NCBI GenBank assembly: GCA_002432795.1
Contig: DJGU01000108.1
Coordinates: 9,028 to 19,712, forward strand
DNA: 10,685 nt
Source: Anaerolineaceae bacterium UBA5838
GTDB taxonomy: Bacteria > Chloroflexota > Anaerolineae > Anaerolineales > Anaerolineaceae
Reading direction: 5' to 3'
In this document: positions 1-8,058 of the stretch, in pieces
Layout of the letters: every line of letters starts with the position of its first letter
Position numbering within the stretch: position 1 is the stretch's first letter
Notes under the pieces: generated by a model
What the model was told of the DNA's origin: nothing
What the model saw: the letters and a program-made list of their open reading frames with translations, nothing else
Database searches by the model: none
Program-made: the position numbers and the translations under genes

Positions 1-522
1 GTTCCTCCTGCCCAGGTCGCGCTGGTTCCCGGAGCTGGTATAACCGCTGATGATCGCCCTACCCTGGCGCTGCGCGACAGGATTGACGGAGCCATTGAGC
101 TCTACCGCGCAGGCAAAGTCCAGAAAATTCTCATGTCCGGGGACAACAGTTCGATCTACTACAATGAACCAGGCGCAATGACGAATTATGCCATCGAACA
201 GGGCATTCCTGAATCTGACATCGTGCAGGACTATGCCGGGCGTCGAACTTACGACACTTGCTACCGGGCCAAAGAGATTTTTGGACTGGAATCAGTTATC
301 GTCACCACGCAGCAATATCACCTTTCCCGCATGGTCTTCCTCTGCGAACAGTTTGGGCTCAACACCTCTGGCGTTCCAGTAAAGCAGTCTGATTATCTGA
401 TTAATCGCTATATGATGTGGAATGTGCGTGAAGTCCTTGCCACAGTGGCAGCTTATATCGATATCTATATCCTGAAACCAGAGCCAATTCTGGGATCTCC
501 AGAACCTATTTTTACCCCCTGA
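1..522 (+). CDS. SanA/YdcF-type DUF218 envelope protein, 3' part (5' end outside window)
   Basis: The reading frame is open from the first base and stops with TGA at 520-522, so 173 C-terminal residues are visible and the N-terminus, where this family has a membrane anchor, is cut off. What is seen matches E. coli SanA from memory: a VALVPGAG strand-loop at visible residues 6-13, the helix ending in YRAGKV, then MSGDN (45-49) followed by YNEP (54-57), the SDIVQDYAGRRTYDT block (72-86), and the QQYHLSR segment (104-110), ending in an IDIYILKPEP tail. SanA-type proteins are cytoplasmic-membrane-anchored and are linked to envelope barrier function (vancomycin exclusion at high temperature in enterobacteria); their biochemical reaction is not established. 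The ATG at 133 lies inside the conserved core and is not the true start. The gene is followed after 9 nt by the HD-domain gene, so the two are probably cotranscribed. The family call is firm, the orthology to sanA less so. Confidence 0.88.
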   Translation, partial: VPPAQVALVPGAGITADDRPTLALRDRIDGAIELYRAGKVQKILMSGDNSSIYYNEPGAMTNYAIEQGIPESDIVQDYAGRRTYDTCYRAKEIFGLESVIVTTQQYHLSRMVFLCEQFGLNTSGVPVKQSDYLINRYMMWNVREVLATVAAYIDIYILKPEPILGSPEPIFTP

Positions 523-531
523 GAGGTTACT

Positions 532-1116
532 ATGCAGCGTCAGCAAGCACTCGAAATTGTCAGAACCTATGTCAAAAATGAAGCCCTCGTCAGGCACATG
601 CTCAGCGTTGAAGCGGTGATGCGTGCTTATGCCGAAACGTTTGATGAGGATGTTGAGTTGTGGGGGTTGGCCGGGTTACTTCACGATTTCGACTGGGAAA
701 TTCATCCCACCGTTGAAGAACATCCAATGGCGGGCTTGCCCATCCTGGCGGAAGCTGGAGTGCCAGAAGCCGTATTGAATGCAATTGCTGGTCATGCCGA
801 CCACACAGGCGTCCCCCGCGAAAGCCTTTTGGCCAAAGCCCTTTTTGCGTGTGATGAGATTACAGGTCTCATTACCGCGGTGGCGCTTGTGCGACCTTCG
901 CGCTCACTCTATGATCTCAAAGCCTCTTCAGTCCGCAAAAAATGGAAGGATAAATCCTTTGCTGCTGGTGCAGATCGGGACATGATTACCCAGGGAGCCC
1001 AGGAATTTGGCGTGGACCTCTGGCAGCATGTAGATTTTGCTATTAAGGCTATGCGCAGAATAGCCAAAGATCTGGGCTTGGAGGGCAGTCTCACTCCTCA
1101 GGATACTGTCAGCTAA
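532..1116 (+). CDS. HD-domain metal-dependent phosphohydrolase, 194 aa
   Basis: This is a small single-domain HD superfamily protein. Likely metal ligands are visible in the usual order: H22 in RHMLSVEAV, the HD doublet H51-D52 in GLLHDFDWE, H64 in the EEHPMAG segment, H88 and H91 in AGHADH, and D108 in the FACDEI helix. The domain covers about residues 5-125, and the C-terminal 60 residues look helical with several basic residues. HD proteins of this kind hydrolyse phosphomonoesters or phosphodiesters of nucleotides, but the sequence gives no clue to the substrate. No signal peptide or membrane segment is present, so it should be cytoplasmic. The ATG at 532 is supported by GAGAGG at 521-526, 5 nt upstream and overlapping the stop of the preceding SanA-like gene, which suggests translational coupling. 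The stop lies 2 nt from the convergent gyrA stop. The fold assignment is firm and the function is open. Confidence 0.9.
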   Translation: MQRQQALEIVRTYVKNEALVRHMLSVEAVMRAYAETFDEDVELWGLAGLLHDFDWEIHPTVEEHPMAGLPILAEAGVPEAVLNAIAGHADHTGVPRESLLAKALFACDEITGLITAVALVRPSRSLYDLKASSVRKKWKDKSFAAGADRDMITQGAQEFGVDLWQHVDFAIKAMRRIAKDLGLEGSLTPQDTVS

Positions 1117-1118
1117 AC

Positions 1119-3560
1119 CTATTCCCAAAATTGAACGTAGTCGTCCAAATTCGTAAAGCCGATTATTTCATCGTTTGCTTTTAATGTAAACACCGGCAGA
1201 CCAGTAGAGGCTCGCTTCCGACTAACAGCACTTGTGATGGTGAAAACCTTGCTGGCGCTATTTCGGAAGTGGCACACACCCCTGTCAGTCAGTTTACCCA
1301 CCAGCAAAACGCTGATTTGGTCGCCTTTGTCAAGCTTCCACGCGATGACACCTTGTCCATACCTGCCCTGAACGGGGAAATCAGACCCTGGCGTGCGTTT
1401 TGCCAAGCCTCTTTGAGTAACCAGTGCGACTTCATCTCTATCTTCAACTGCTGCAGCCCCAACAACATAATCACCAGGCTTGAGTTTGATCGCATTTACC
1501 CCGGCAGCCACAAGCCCCATGGATCGAACCTCATTTTCGTTAAATCGAATTGCCATGCCAGCCGCCGTGGTCAGGAGGATATCCTGATCGCCCTGGGTTA
1601 ACAGCACTTCAAACAGCTCATCATTCTCGTTGATTTTGACCAGCGTAAATGCGCTGGCGGACGCACCCGGCAGATCAGCAACCGCGGAGCGTTTGATCAT
1701 ACCCTGCCTTGTGACAGTGACAACGTAACAATTCTGTTCTTCTTCACGTCTGATTGGAACTGCAAAAATGCCTTGCAAAATGTCATTCCGGTGGAGAGGT
1801 GCGACCTTTGAGGCTGGCACACCTTCCTCTTCAGCCCGCTGCACTGGCACTGAAAACGAAGAAATAGCCGCAGCCCTTCCCTCGGTTGTTACCAGGAATA
1901 CTGTCTGGTGGGTATTTGTCCGGATCATGCTCCAGGGCGCGCCATCTCCGCCCAATCGGTTCGGCTTATCGCCTTCAGTTCGTGAAAGCAGCCCATTTTC
2001 GCTGACTTCGATCCAGTAATTCTCCACCGGCATGACGTCAGTCATTGTATACATATCTGAAGCTTTTTCGCCCTCACCGAGCTGAATAATTTGCGTCCGC
2101 CTTTGGTCACCATATTTTTGCTTGATGGCTTTTAGTTCCTCAATGGCCACGTTCCGCATCTGTTTCGGGGAATTCAGAAGGGTCTTTAGCTGAGCGATCG
2201 CCTTCGCAACTTCCTTGTATTCATCCTCGATCTTCTGGCGTTCCAATGATGCCAGCCGGCGTAAAGGCATCTCAAGAATGGCATTCGCCTGGATTTCATC
2301 CAGTTTGTACTTGCTCATCAGATTCGTGCGCGCGTCATCAACAGAAGTGGATTTTCGGATGAGCTTAATCACCTCATCAATGTGATCGATTGCCACCTTG
2401 AGGGCTTCCAGGATGTGCAGACGGGCCTCGTTTTTCTTCAATAAATACTCACTGCGTCTGCGAATTACCACCAGGCGGTGCTCTGCAAAGACCCTCAGAG
2501 CCTGCTTGAGCGTCAGACGGTGCGGGCTGCCATCCACTAAAGCCAGGATGTTGATGCCAAAGGTGTTATGCATCTGCGTGCGTTTATAGAGAGTTGCCAG
2601 GATCTCTTCCGGGTCGGCATTCTTGTTAAGGTCAATCACGATCCGCATCCCCTGCCGATCGGATTCATCCCTCAGGTCCGATAAGCCTTCCAAACCCCCA
2701 TCCCGGGATATTTCCGCAATCCGCTCGATCAGTGCCGATTTGTTCACCATATACGGCAGTTCTGTCACGATGATGCGCATGCGACCGCGAGACATTTCTT
2801 CGATCCTAGTGCGAGCACGGACCTTAACCGTTCCATTCCCGGACCCGTAGATCGTCGTCAGTGGAATGGAGCCTTCATCCTGCAAAATTAATCCACCTGT
2901 CGGAAAGTCAGGTCCCTTGATAAATCGCATGATATCTTCGACAGTGATATCTTCAATCCCGTCCCAGTTTTCCAGCATCATTACCAGGGCGTCCACGACT
3001 TCCCCGAGGTTGTGAGGAGGAATGTTGGTTGCCATGCCCACCGCAATACCCGACGCGCCATTCACCAGCATGTTGGGAATCGATGAAGGTAAAACTTCCG
3101 GCTCTTTTAGCGTTCCGTCGAAATTGTCAATGTAATCGACCGTATCCATGTCCAGCTGGCGCAGGATCTCAATGGCAGGGGATGAAAGCCGCGCCTCGGT
3201 GTAGCGCATAGCTGCAGGCGGGTCGCCATCCACGCTGCCAAAGTTGCCCTGCCCATCCACCAGCAAATAGCGTTCTGAAAAATCCTGAGCCATTCTTGCC
3301 ATTGCGTCATAAACAGCAGAATCTCCATGAGGATGATATTTTCCTAAAACCTCACCCACAATACGGGCTGATTTTTTATGCGGCGTGTCGTCCCGGATGC
3401 CCATGTCGTACATAGCGTACAAGATGCGCCGCTGGACAGGCTTCAGTCCATCCCTTGCGTCGGGCAAGGCGCGTGAAACGATGACACTCATCGCGTAATC
3501 CAGGTAGGATTGCTGCATTTCGGCGTTGATATTGATCTTTGGGGAGGCGGTTGTAGCCAT
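1119..3560 (-). CDS. gyrA: DNA gyrase subunit A (type IIA topoisomerase), 813 aa
   Basis: This is the DNA cleavage-rejoining subunit that acts with GyrB to supercoil DNA. Numbering is from the ATG at 3560. The N-terminal core has SYLDYAMSVIVSRALPD (18-34), the winged-helix HPHGDSAVYD segment with S81 and D85 at the quinolone-sensitive positions, and the catalytic R119-Y120 in AAMRYTEARL. The tower and coiled-coil region follows, with SGIAVGMATNIPPHNL and FGINILAL typical of GyrA rather than ParC. From about 515 on there are six beta-pinwheel repeats. The GyrA box expected in blade 1 reads NRLGGDG (534-540) instead of QRRGGKG. There is no acidic tail. The start is uncertain: TTG at 3599 adds 13 residues and has AGGTGA upstream, but ATG at 3560 better fits family length and the predicted promoter. 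The gene follows the rpoC terminator and probably has its own promoter. An alternative name would be a second gyrA/parC-like paralog. Confidence 0.93.
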   Translation of the reverse strand: MATTASPKININAEMQQSYLDYAMSVIVSRALPDARDGLKPVQRRILYAMYDMGIRDDTPHKKSARIVGEVLGKYHPHGDSAVYDAMARMAQDFSERYLLVDGQGNFGSVDGDPPAAMRYTEARLSSPAIEILRQLDMDTVDYIDNFDGTLKEPEVLPSSIPNMLVNGASGIAVGMATNIPPHNLGEVVDALVMMLENWDGIEDITVEDIMRFIKGPDFPTGGLILQDEGSIPLTTIYGSGNGTVKVRARTRIEEMSRGRMRIIVTELPYMVNKSALIERIAEISRDGGLEGLSDLRDESDRQGMRIVIDLNKNADPEEILATLYKRTQMHNTFGINILALVDGSPHRLTLKQALRVFAEHRLVVIRRRSEYLLKKNEARLHILEALKVAIDHIDEVIKLIRKSTSVDDARTNLMSKYKLDEIQANAILEMPLRRLASLERQKIEDEYKEVAKAIAQLKTLLNSPKQMRNVAIEELKAIKQKYGDQRRTQIIQLGEGEKASDMYTMTDVMPVENYWIEVSENGLLSRTEGDKPNRLGGDGAPWSMIRTNTHQTVFLVTTEGRAAAISSFSVPVQRAEEEGVPASKVAPLHRNDILQGIFAVPIRREEEQNCYVVTVTRQGMIKRSAVADLPGASASAFTLVKINENDELFEVLLTQGDQDILLTTAAGMAIRFNENEVRSMGLVAAGVNAIKLKPGDYVVGAAAVEDRDEVALVTQRGLAKRTPGSDFPVQGRYGQGVIAWKLDKGDQISVLLVGKLTDRGVCHFRNSASKVFTITSAVSRKRASTGLPVFTLKANDEIIGFTNLDDYVQFWE

Positions 3561-3602
3561 GATCCGCTCTTTCTCTGACTCAGTTGTCGTTCTTTTCAAT
3601 TT

Positions 3603-3608
3603 TCACCT
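3603..3608 (-). promoter_or_regulatory. Shine-Dalgarno-like AGGTGA before the alternative TTG start of gyrA
   Basis: AGGTGA on the minus strand ends 3 nt before a TTG (3599-3597) that is in frame with gyrA. It matches the 3' half of the consensus ribosome binding sequence at good spacing and would add MKRTTTESEKERI to the protein. The ATG at 3560 has only a purine-rich stretch (AGAGAAAGAGCGG) upstream. The site is the main argument for the longer form; family length and predicted transcription start argue for the shorter. Confidence 0.4.
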
Positions 3609-3613
3609 ACTAT

Positions 3614-3642
3614 AGCATAAAAAGACCCGGAGTGATTGTCCA
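3614..3642 (-). promoter_or_regulatory. Predicted sigma-70-type promoter of gyrA, overlapping the rpoC terminator
   Basis: On the minus strand TGGACA (3642-3637, five of six consensus bases) is followed after exactly 17 nt by TATGCT (3619-3614, four of six). A second -10-like TATAGT overlaps at 3614-3609 but has no good -35 at normal distance. Transcription would begin near 3607, giving a leader of about 46 nt for the ATG at 3560, or about 8 nt for the alternative TTG at 3599. The -35 lies in the apical part of the rpoC terminator hairpin. This is a prediction from motif match only. Confidence 0.5.
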
Positions 3643-3655
3643 CTCCGGGTCTTTT
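3619..3655 (-). terminator. Rho-independent terminator of rpoC
   Basis: A perfect 15-bp inverted repeat (arms 3620-3634 and 3641-3655) encloses a 6-nt loop (3635-3640). On the minus strand the GC-rich stem (CACTCCGGG in its 3' arm) runs into five Ts at 3623-3619. It lies 22 nt beyond the rpoC stop, the normal place for an intrinsic terminator. The four A-T pairs at the base make it look possible in both directions, but no plus-strand gene ends here. Confidence 0.9.
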
Positions 3656-3677
3656 AAGTCATTTTCTCCGCGTTGGA

Positions 3678-6600
3678 CTATTCTTCATCGTCCACTAGGT
3701 CTTCATCATCGTCGAAGCTTTCATCATCGTATAAATCCGATCCACCAGTATCGCTGTCATCTAATTCATCATACAAACCATCAGTCTGATCAGACTCATC
3801 GTTGAAAATATCCAATTTATTGACAGCAATTTCCGGGTTGCCGGGTTCAGCTTCCATCACCTGATCTTCGAAACGACCTGGAATAAAGCCGGTCCCAGCC
3901 GGGATCAGCTTACCGATAATGACGTTTTCCTTCAATCCATACAATGGATCTTCCTTGGAGGAAATTGCCGCACCAGCCAATACTTTGATGGTGTGCTGGA
4001 AGGATGATGCCGAGAGGAACGAATCCGTGCTCAGCGAAGCTTTTGAAACTCCAAGCAAGATGTTTAAGTAACGTGCTGGACGTAAACCACGAGCCACCAG
4101 ATCCTCATTGATCTTGCGGATCTCAAGGCGATCCACCAGATCCTGCGGCAGGAACTCAGAATCACCAGGTCGGGTAATCTGCACCTTGTTCAGCATCTTG
4201 CGGATGATGACTTCGAAATGCTTGTCGTTGATGTTCTGACCCTGTGTGCGGTAAACTTGCTGAATTTCTTTCAGCAGGTACAACTCAGTCGCATCCGTCC
4301 CTTTAATTCTGAGAATGGTGTGGGGATTGAGCGATCCTTCAGTCAACTGCTCGCCAGCCGTAACCATCTGTCCTTCACTGACCAGGAGGCGGGATGTTGA
4401 GGGAATTTCGTAATCCTCAATCAGGCGATCTTCGTACGAAACCACAACCTCGCCATCTTCAATCCGGACTTTTCCGGCATGTTCAGCGGTGATACTGGTT
4501 TCTTCATGGGTCGCCAGGACTGTATCCTTGTTGACCTCATCTTCGTCTTTTACCATAATTTCCCAGTCAGCCGGAATTGCATAACGCTGACTAACCATCT
4601 CGCTGCTTTCCACGCGCACAGTGCGGATATCCGGATTCTTATCTGAAACCGTAATGTGAGCTTTGCCGTTTATCTGTGTGATCACGGCTTCACCACGCGG
4701 CATCCGGCGGGCTTCAAAGAGTTCTTCAACCCGGGGTAAACCGGTCGTAATGTCACCACCACCCGCCACACCACCGGTGTGGAAGGTTCGCAGGGTCAAC
4801 TGAGTGCCAGGCTCACCAATCGACTGAGCCGCAACTACACCTACTGCTGAGCCAAGATTTACCATCTTGCCCCGCCCGAGGTCCATGCCATAGCAGCGTG
4901 CACAGATACCGTGTACGAGTTCACAAGTTAGTGGAGAGCGGACCTTTACCTTCTTGACGCCCTTTTCCACCAGTTTCGTAATCCGGCGGCTGAGATCTTT
5001 GTTGATCATGTCGTTGTGCTCGCCAATCACTTCTCCGGTCTCAGGATCAATGACGCGCTCAGCCAGCAAACGTCCATAAATGCGTTCATTGAAAGGCTGT
5101 CCGGCGATGTCATCCTCAGAAGACACCCAGATGCCTTCTTCTGTGCCGCAGTCTTCATTGTTGATGATCATATCCTGCGCCACGTCCACCAGGCGCCGGG
5201 TCAGATAACCTGCATCCGCGGTTCGGATAGCGGTATCAGCCAAACCCTTGCGGGTACCATGTGTGGAAATGAAGTATTCCAATGCAGAAAGACCTTCACG
5301 GAAGTTGGAACGAATAGGCATTGGGATGATGCGCCCTGAAGGGTCAGCCATCAAACCGCGCATACCTGCCATCTGTGAAATTGGACTGAAACCGCCCTTG
5401 GTAGCACCTGAGACTGCCATGGTCGACAAGTTGCCATTTGGATCAAGATGCTTGCGTACGGCATCGCCAACCTTCTTGGTGGTTTCCTGCCAAACCTCGA
5501 TAATCAGGTCATTTTGTTCCTGCTCTGTCAACAGACCTCGTCTGAATTCCTTCTGGACGCGCTCCACCTCTAGCAGTGCTTCCTGGATCATTTCAGCCTT
5601 CTCAGGCGGCACTGTGATATCTGCCACGGCCAGAGTTGAGCCAGACTGCGATGCATAGCGGAAACCAATGTCCTTGATGCTGTCAGCTACCCGGGTGGTA
5701 ACTTCCTGCCCGTCCTGATAGTAAATGTCTTCGATCAGATCACGGACACCGCCTTTATCCAACGGAACGTTGGTAAATCGCATCGAATCCGGCAGGATAT
5801 CGTTGAAAATCGCGCGTCCCACAGTTGTGTTAATGATCCGGACTTCAGGCTGACTCAGCCTGTTGTTTTGCTCGTCAAAAATCGTCTCAACGCGCAGTTT
5901 GATCTTTGTGTGCACTTGCACCTGGTCAAGCTGGTAAGCCAAAATGACTTCGTTAATATCGCCAAAAACACGCCCGTCTCCCTTTTGTGGAAGATTCTGT
6001 TCCATGGTCAGGTAATAAACGCCCAACACCATGTCCTTTCCGGGGCTGATGATAGGTTCGCCACTGGCTGGTTTCAGCAGGTTCTTGCTTGCCAGCATCA
6101 ACTCACGTGCTTCAGCCACTGCTTTGCTCGAAAGGGGTACATGTACAGCCATCTGATCGCCATCAAAGTCGGCGTTAAAGGCTGTGGTCACCAAGGGATG
6201 CAACTGAATAGCACTGCCTTCAATCAGCACAGGCTCAAAAGCCTGGATGCCAAGTCGGTGCAGCGTTGGCGCACGGTTCAGCAGCACAGGCCGATCCTTG
6301 ATCACTTCTTCAAGCACTTCCCAGACCTCTGGTCGGTTGCGCTCGATGTAACGTTTTGCGCCCTTGATGTTGGAGGTATAGCCGTGTTTATCCAGCCCGG
6401 CAATAACAAAGGGGCGGAAGAGTTCCAGCGCCATCGACTTAGGTAAGCCGCACTGGTTCAATTTCAAATTAGGTCCAACCACGATAACAGAACGTCCGGA
6501 ATAATCAACGCGTTTACCCAACAGGTTGCGGCGGAAGCGGCCTTTCTTGCCCTTCAGCATATCTGAAAGTGAGCGTAATTCGCGGCGTCCACGGCGTGAG

Positions 6601-8054
6601 AGCATTCGCCCTCTCTGGGAGTTATCAATCAACGAGTCGACAGCTTCCTGGAGCATGCGTTTTTCATTGCGCACGATGACATCCGGGGCTCCCAGCTCAA
6701 GCAAGCGTTTGAGGCGATTGTTTCGGTTGATCACACGGCGATAAAGATCATTCAGGTCAGAAGTCGCGAAACGACCACCATCCAGCTGCACCATCGGGCG
6801 AAGGTCAGGAGGAATAACCGGCAGAACGGTCAGGATCATCCATTCAGGTTTGTTGGTTGAACGGCGGAAAGCCTCGACCACCTTCAGACGGCTGGTTGCT
6901 TTCTTGCGTTTCTGTTTACTCTTGGTCGTGCGCGCTTCCTGCCACAAACTCTCCGAAAGAGCATCCAGGTCGAGACGGCGCAGAATGTCATAGAAAGCTT
7001 CCGCACCCATATCGGCTTTGAAGATGTTTCCCCAGCGGGATTTAAGGTCGCGGTAGCGGGCTTCGCTCAGGAAGGTGAAAGGCTGCAATTCATATAATTC
7101 GTCACGCTGCTGGGCGTTTTGAGTCTTTGCAACCGCATCCGGGTCATCCAGCTGGCTGCGTAAATCTTCCATTACCAGCTCAGCTTTTGCGCGGATCTCG
7201 TCTTTTTGGATTTTGAACTGTTCAGTTCTCTCAGCGCGTTCTTTCTTGAGGTCTGTTTCAAGGATTTCCATCCTCTCCTTCACGACCTTTTGCACACGGG
7301 AGATGTGTTTGGCTGCAACTTCTTCGCCGACTTCCACGATGGTCTGATTGCCGCCGTCCAGTTCAAAGCTGATCGCTTTGCGGACAGTCTTACCGGTCTT
7401 TTCCCGTAATTCGCGTTCCAGGCTCTGACCCTGCTGAATAACAGGCTCAAACAGGCTTGCGACTTTTTCGTCATATTCCCGGTTAACTTGCTCCATCTGA
7501 GCGTCGATGTCTTTCAACTCACGATCGCGTTGTTTCTTGGTTTCTGCGATTTCGCCGTTAACCTTGGCGATCAGTTCGCGTTCTGAAAGGCTGATTTCGT
7601 CTTCCAGGCGCTTAAGTGCTTTCTGACGGCCATCATCATCTACGTAAGTGATGATGTATTGCGCAAAGTAGAGCACGCGGTCAAGATTTCGACGGGAGAT
7701 GTCCAGCAACAGTCCTAGATAAGATGGAATACGGCGGGTGTACCAGATGTGCGCCACCGGGGCAGCTAATTCGATGTGCCCCATGCGTTCACGACGCACA
7801 GATGAGCGCGTAACTTCCACACCGCACTTATCACAAATGATTCCTTTGTAGCGAGGATTTTTATACTTACCGCAGTAGCACTGCCAATCTCGCGTCGGTC
7901 CAAAGATAGCTTCGCAAAACAAACCGTCCTTCTCAGGGCGCAAACGCCTGTAGTTGATTGTTTCAGGTTTGAGAACTTCTCCATAAGACCAGCTTTTAAT
8001 AACTTCTGGTGACGCAAGATTGATCCGAAGGGCTTTCATATTAGTTGTTTCCAC
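3678..8054 (-). CDS. rpoC: DNA-directed RNA polymerase subunit beta', 1458 aa
   Basis: This is the catalytic clamp subunit of RNA polymerase. Visible in order are zinc site 1 (C59, C61, C74, C77), the SWSYGEV and GHIELAAPVAHIWY blocks, a charged helical insert at about 139-320, the lid/rudder region with LLGKRVDYSGRSVIVVGP (511-528), the Mg-binding NADFDGD (627-633; D629, D631, D633), the bridge helix and trigger loop (about 895-960, with H932 in STHGTRKGLADTA), zinc site 2 (C969, C1044, C1051, C1054), and the QSIGEPGTQLTLRTFH block (1077-1092). The SI3 insert of E. coli beta' is absent: FHTGG runs directly into GLPRVEELFEARR. The last 44 residues hold 23 Asp/Glu and no Lys/Arg. The GTG start has AGGAGGT 4 nt upstream. 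The frame is intact. It is preceded by a consensus promoter and followed by a terminator, so it seems to be a single-gene unit; rpoB is not adjacent. Confidence 0.99.
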   Translation of the reverse strand: METTNMKALRINLASPEVIKSWSYGEVLKPETINYRRLRPEKDGLFCEAIFGPTRDWQCYCGKYKNPRYKGIICDKCGVEVTRSSVRRERMGHIELAAPVAHIWYTRRIPSYLGLLLDISRRNLDRVLYFAQYIITYVDDDGRQKALKRLEDEISLSERELIAKVNGEIAETKKQRDRELKDIDAQMEQVNREYDEKVASLFEPVIQQGQSLERELREKTGKTVRKAISFELDGGNQTIVEVGEEVAAKHISRVQKVVKERMEILETDLKKERAERTEQFKIQKDEIRAKAELVMEDLRSQLDDPDAVAKTQNAQQRDELYELQPFTFLSEARYRDLKSRWGNIFKADMGAEAFYDILRRLDLDALSESLWQEARTTKSKQKRKKATSRLKVVEAFRRSTNKPEWMILTVLPVIPPDLRPMVQLDGGRFATSDLNDLYRRVINRNNRLKRLLELGAPDVIVRNEKRMLQEAVDSLIDNSQRGRMLSRRGRRELRSLSDMLKGKKGRFRRNLLGKRVDYSGRSVIVVGPNLKLNQCGLPKSMALELFRPFVIAGLDKHGYTSNIKGAKRYIERNRPEVWEVLEEVIKDRPVLLNRAPTLHRLGIQAFEPVLIEGSAIQLHPLVTTAFNADFDGDQMAVHVPLSSKAVAEARELMLASKNLLKPASGEPIISPGKDMVLGVYYLTMEQNLPQKGDGRVFGDINEVILAYQLDQVQVHTKIKLRVETIFDEQNNRLSQPEVRIINTTVGRAIFNDILPDSMRFTNVPLDKGGVRDLIEDIYYQDGQEVTTRVADSIKDIGFRYASQSGSTLAVADITVPPEKAEMIQEALLEVERVQKEFRRGLLTEQEQNDLIIEVWQETTKKVGDAVRKHLDPNGNLSTMAVSGATKGGFSPISQMAGMRGLMADPSGRIIPMPIRSNFREGLSALEYFISTHGTRKGLADTAIRTADAGYLTRRLVDVAQDMIINNEDCGTEEGIWVSSEDDIAGQPFNERIYGRLLAERVIDPETGEVIGEHNDMINKDLSRRITKLVEKGVKKVKVRSPLTCELVHGICARCYGMDLGRGKMVNLGSAVGVVAAQSIGEPGTQLTLRTFHTGGVAGGGDITTGLPRVEELFEARRMPRGEAVITQINGKAHITVSDKNPDIRTVRVESSEMVSQRYAIPADWEIMVKDEDEVNKDTVLATHEETSITAEHAGKVRIEDGEVVVSYEDRLIEDYEIPSTSRLLVSEGQMVTAGEQLTEGSLNPHTILRIKGTDATELYLLKEIQQVYRTQGQNINDKHFEVIIRKMLNKVQITRPGDSEFLPQDLVDRLEIRKINEDLVARGLRPARYLNILLGVSKASLSTDSFLSASSFQHTIKVLAGAAISSKEDPLYGLKENVIIGKLIPAGTGFIPGRFEDQVMEAEPGNPEIAVNKLDIFNDESDQTDGLYDELDDSDTGGSDLYDDESFDDDEDLVDDEE

Positions 8055-8058
8055 TCAT

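Noticed and set aside
133..522. A complete 129-residue gene starting at ATG 133
   Set aside because: The frame is open back to base 1 and the upstream residues (VALVPGAG and the following helix) are conserved SanA-family sequence, so the ATG is internal.
1119..3560. Annotation as ParC (topoisomerase IV subunit A)
   Set aside because: The degenerate box hints at it, but the core motifs (SGIAVGMATNIPPHNL, FGINILAL) and six blade-like repeats are GyrA-like, and no parE lies beside it. It remains an alternative.
3619..3655. Bidirectional terminator also serving a + strand gene
   Set aside because: The stem is symmetrical, but no + strand gene ends here; the only function supported is for rpoC.
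5016..5658. Two overlapping + strand open frames of 107 and 136 codons inside rpoC
   Set aside because: Antisense shadows of the bridge helix, trigger loop and zinc site 2 coding region; no ribosome site and no recognisable protein.
5868..6446. A 192-codon open frame on the + strand inside rpoC
   Set aside because: It is wholly antisense to the conserved catalytic part of RpoC, has no family resemblance, and is explained by codon bias of the opposite strand.
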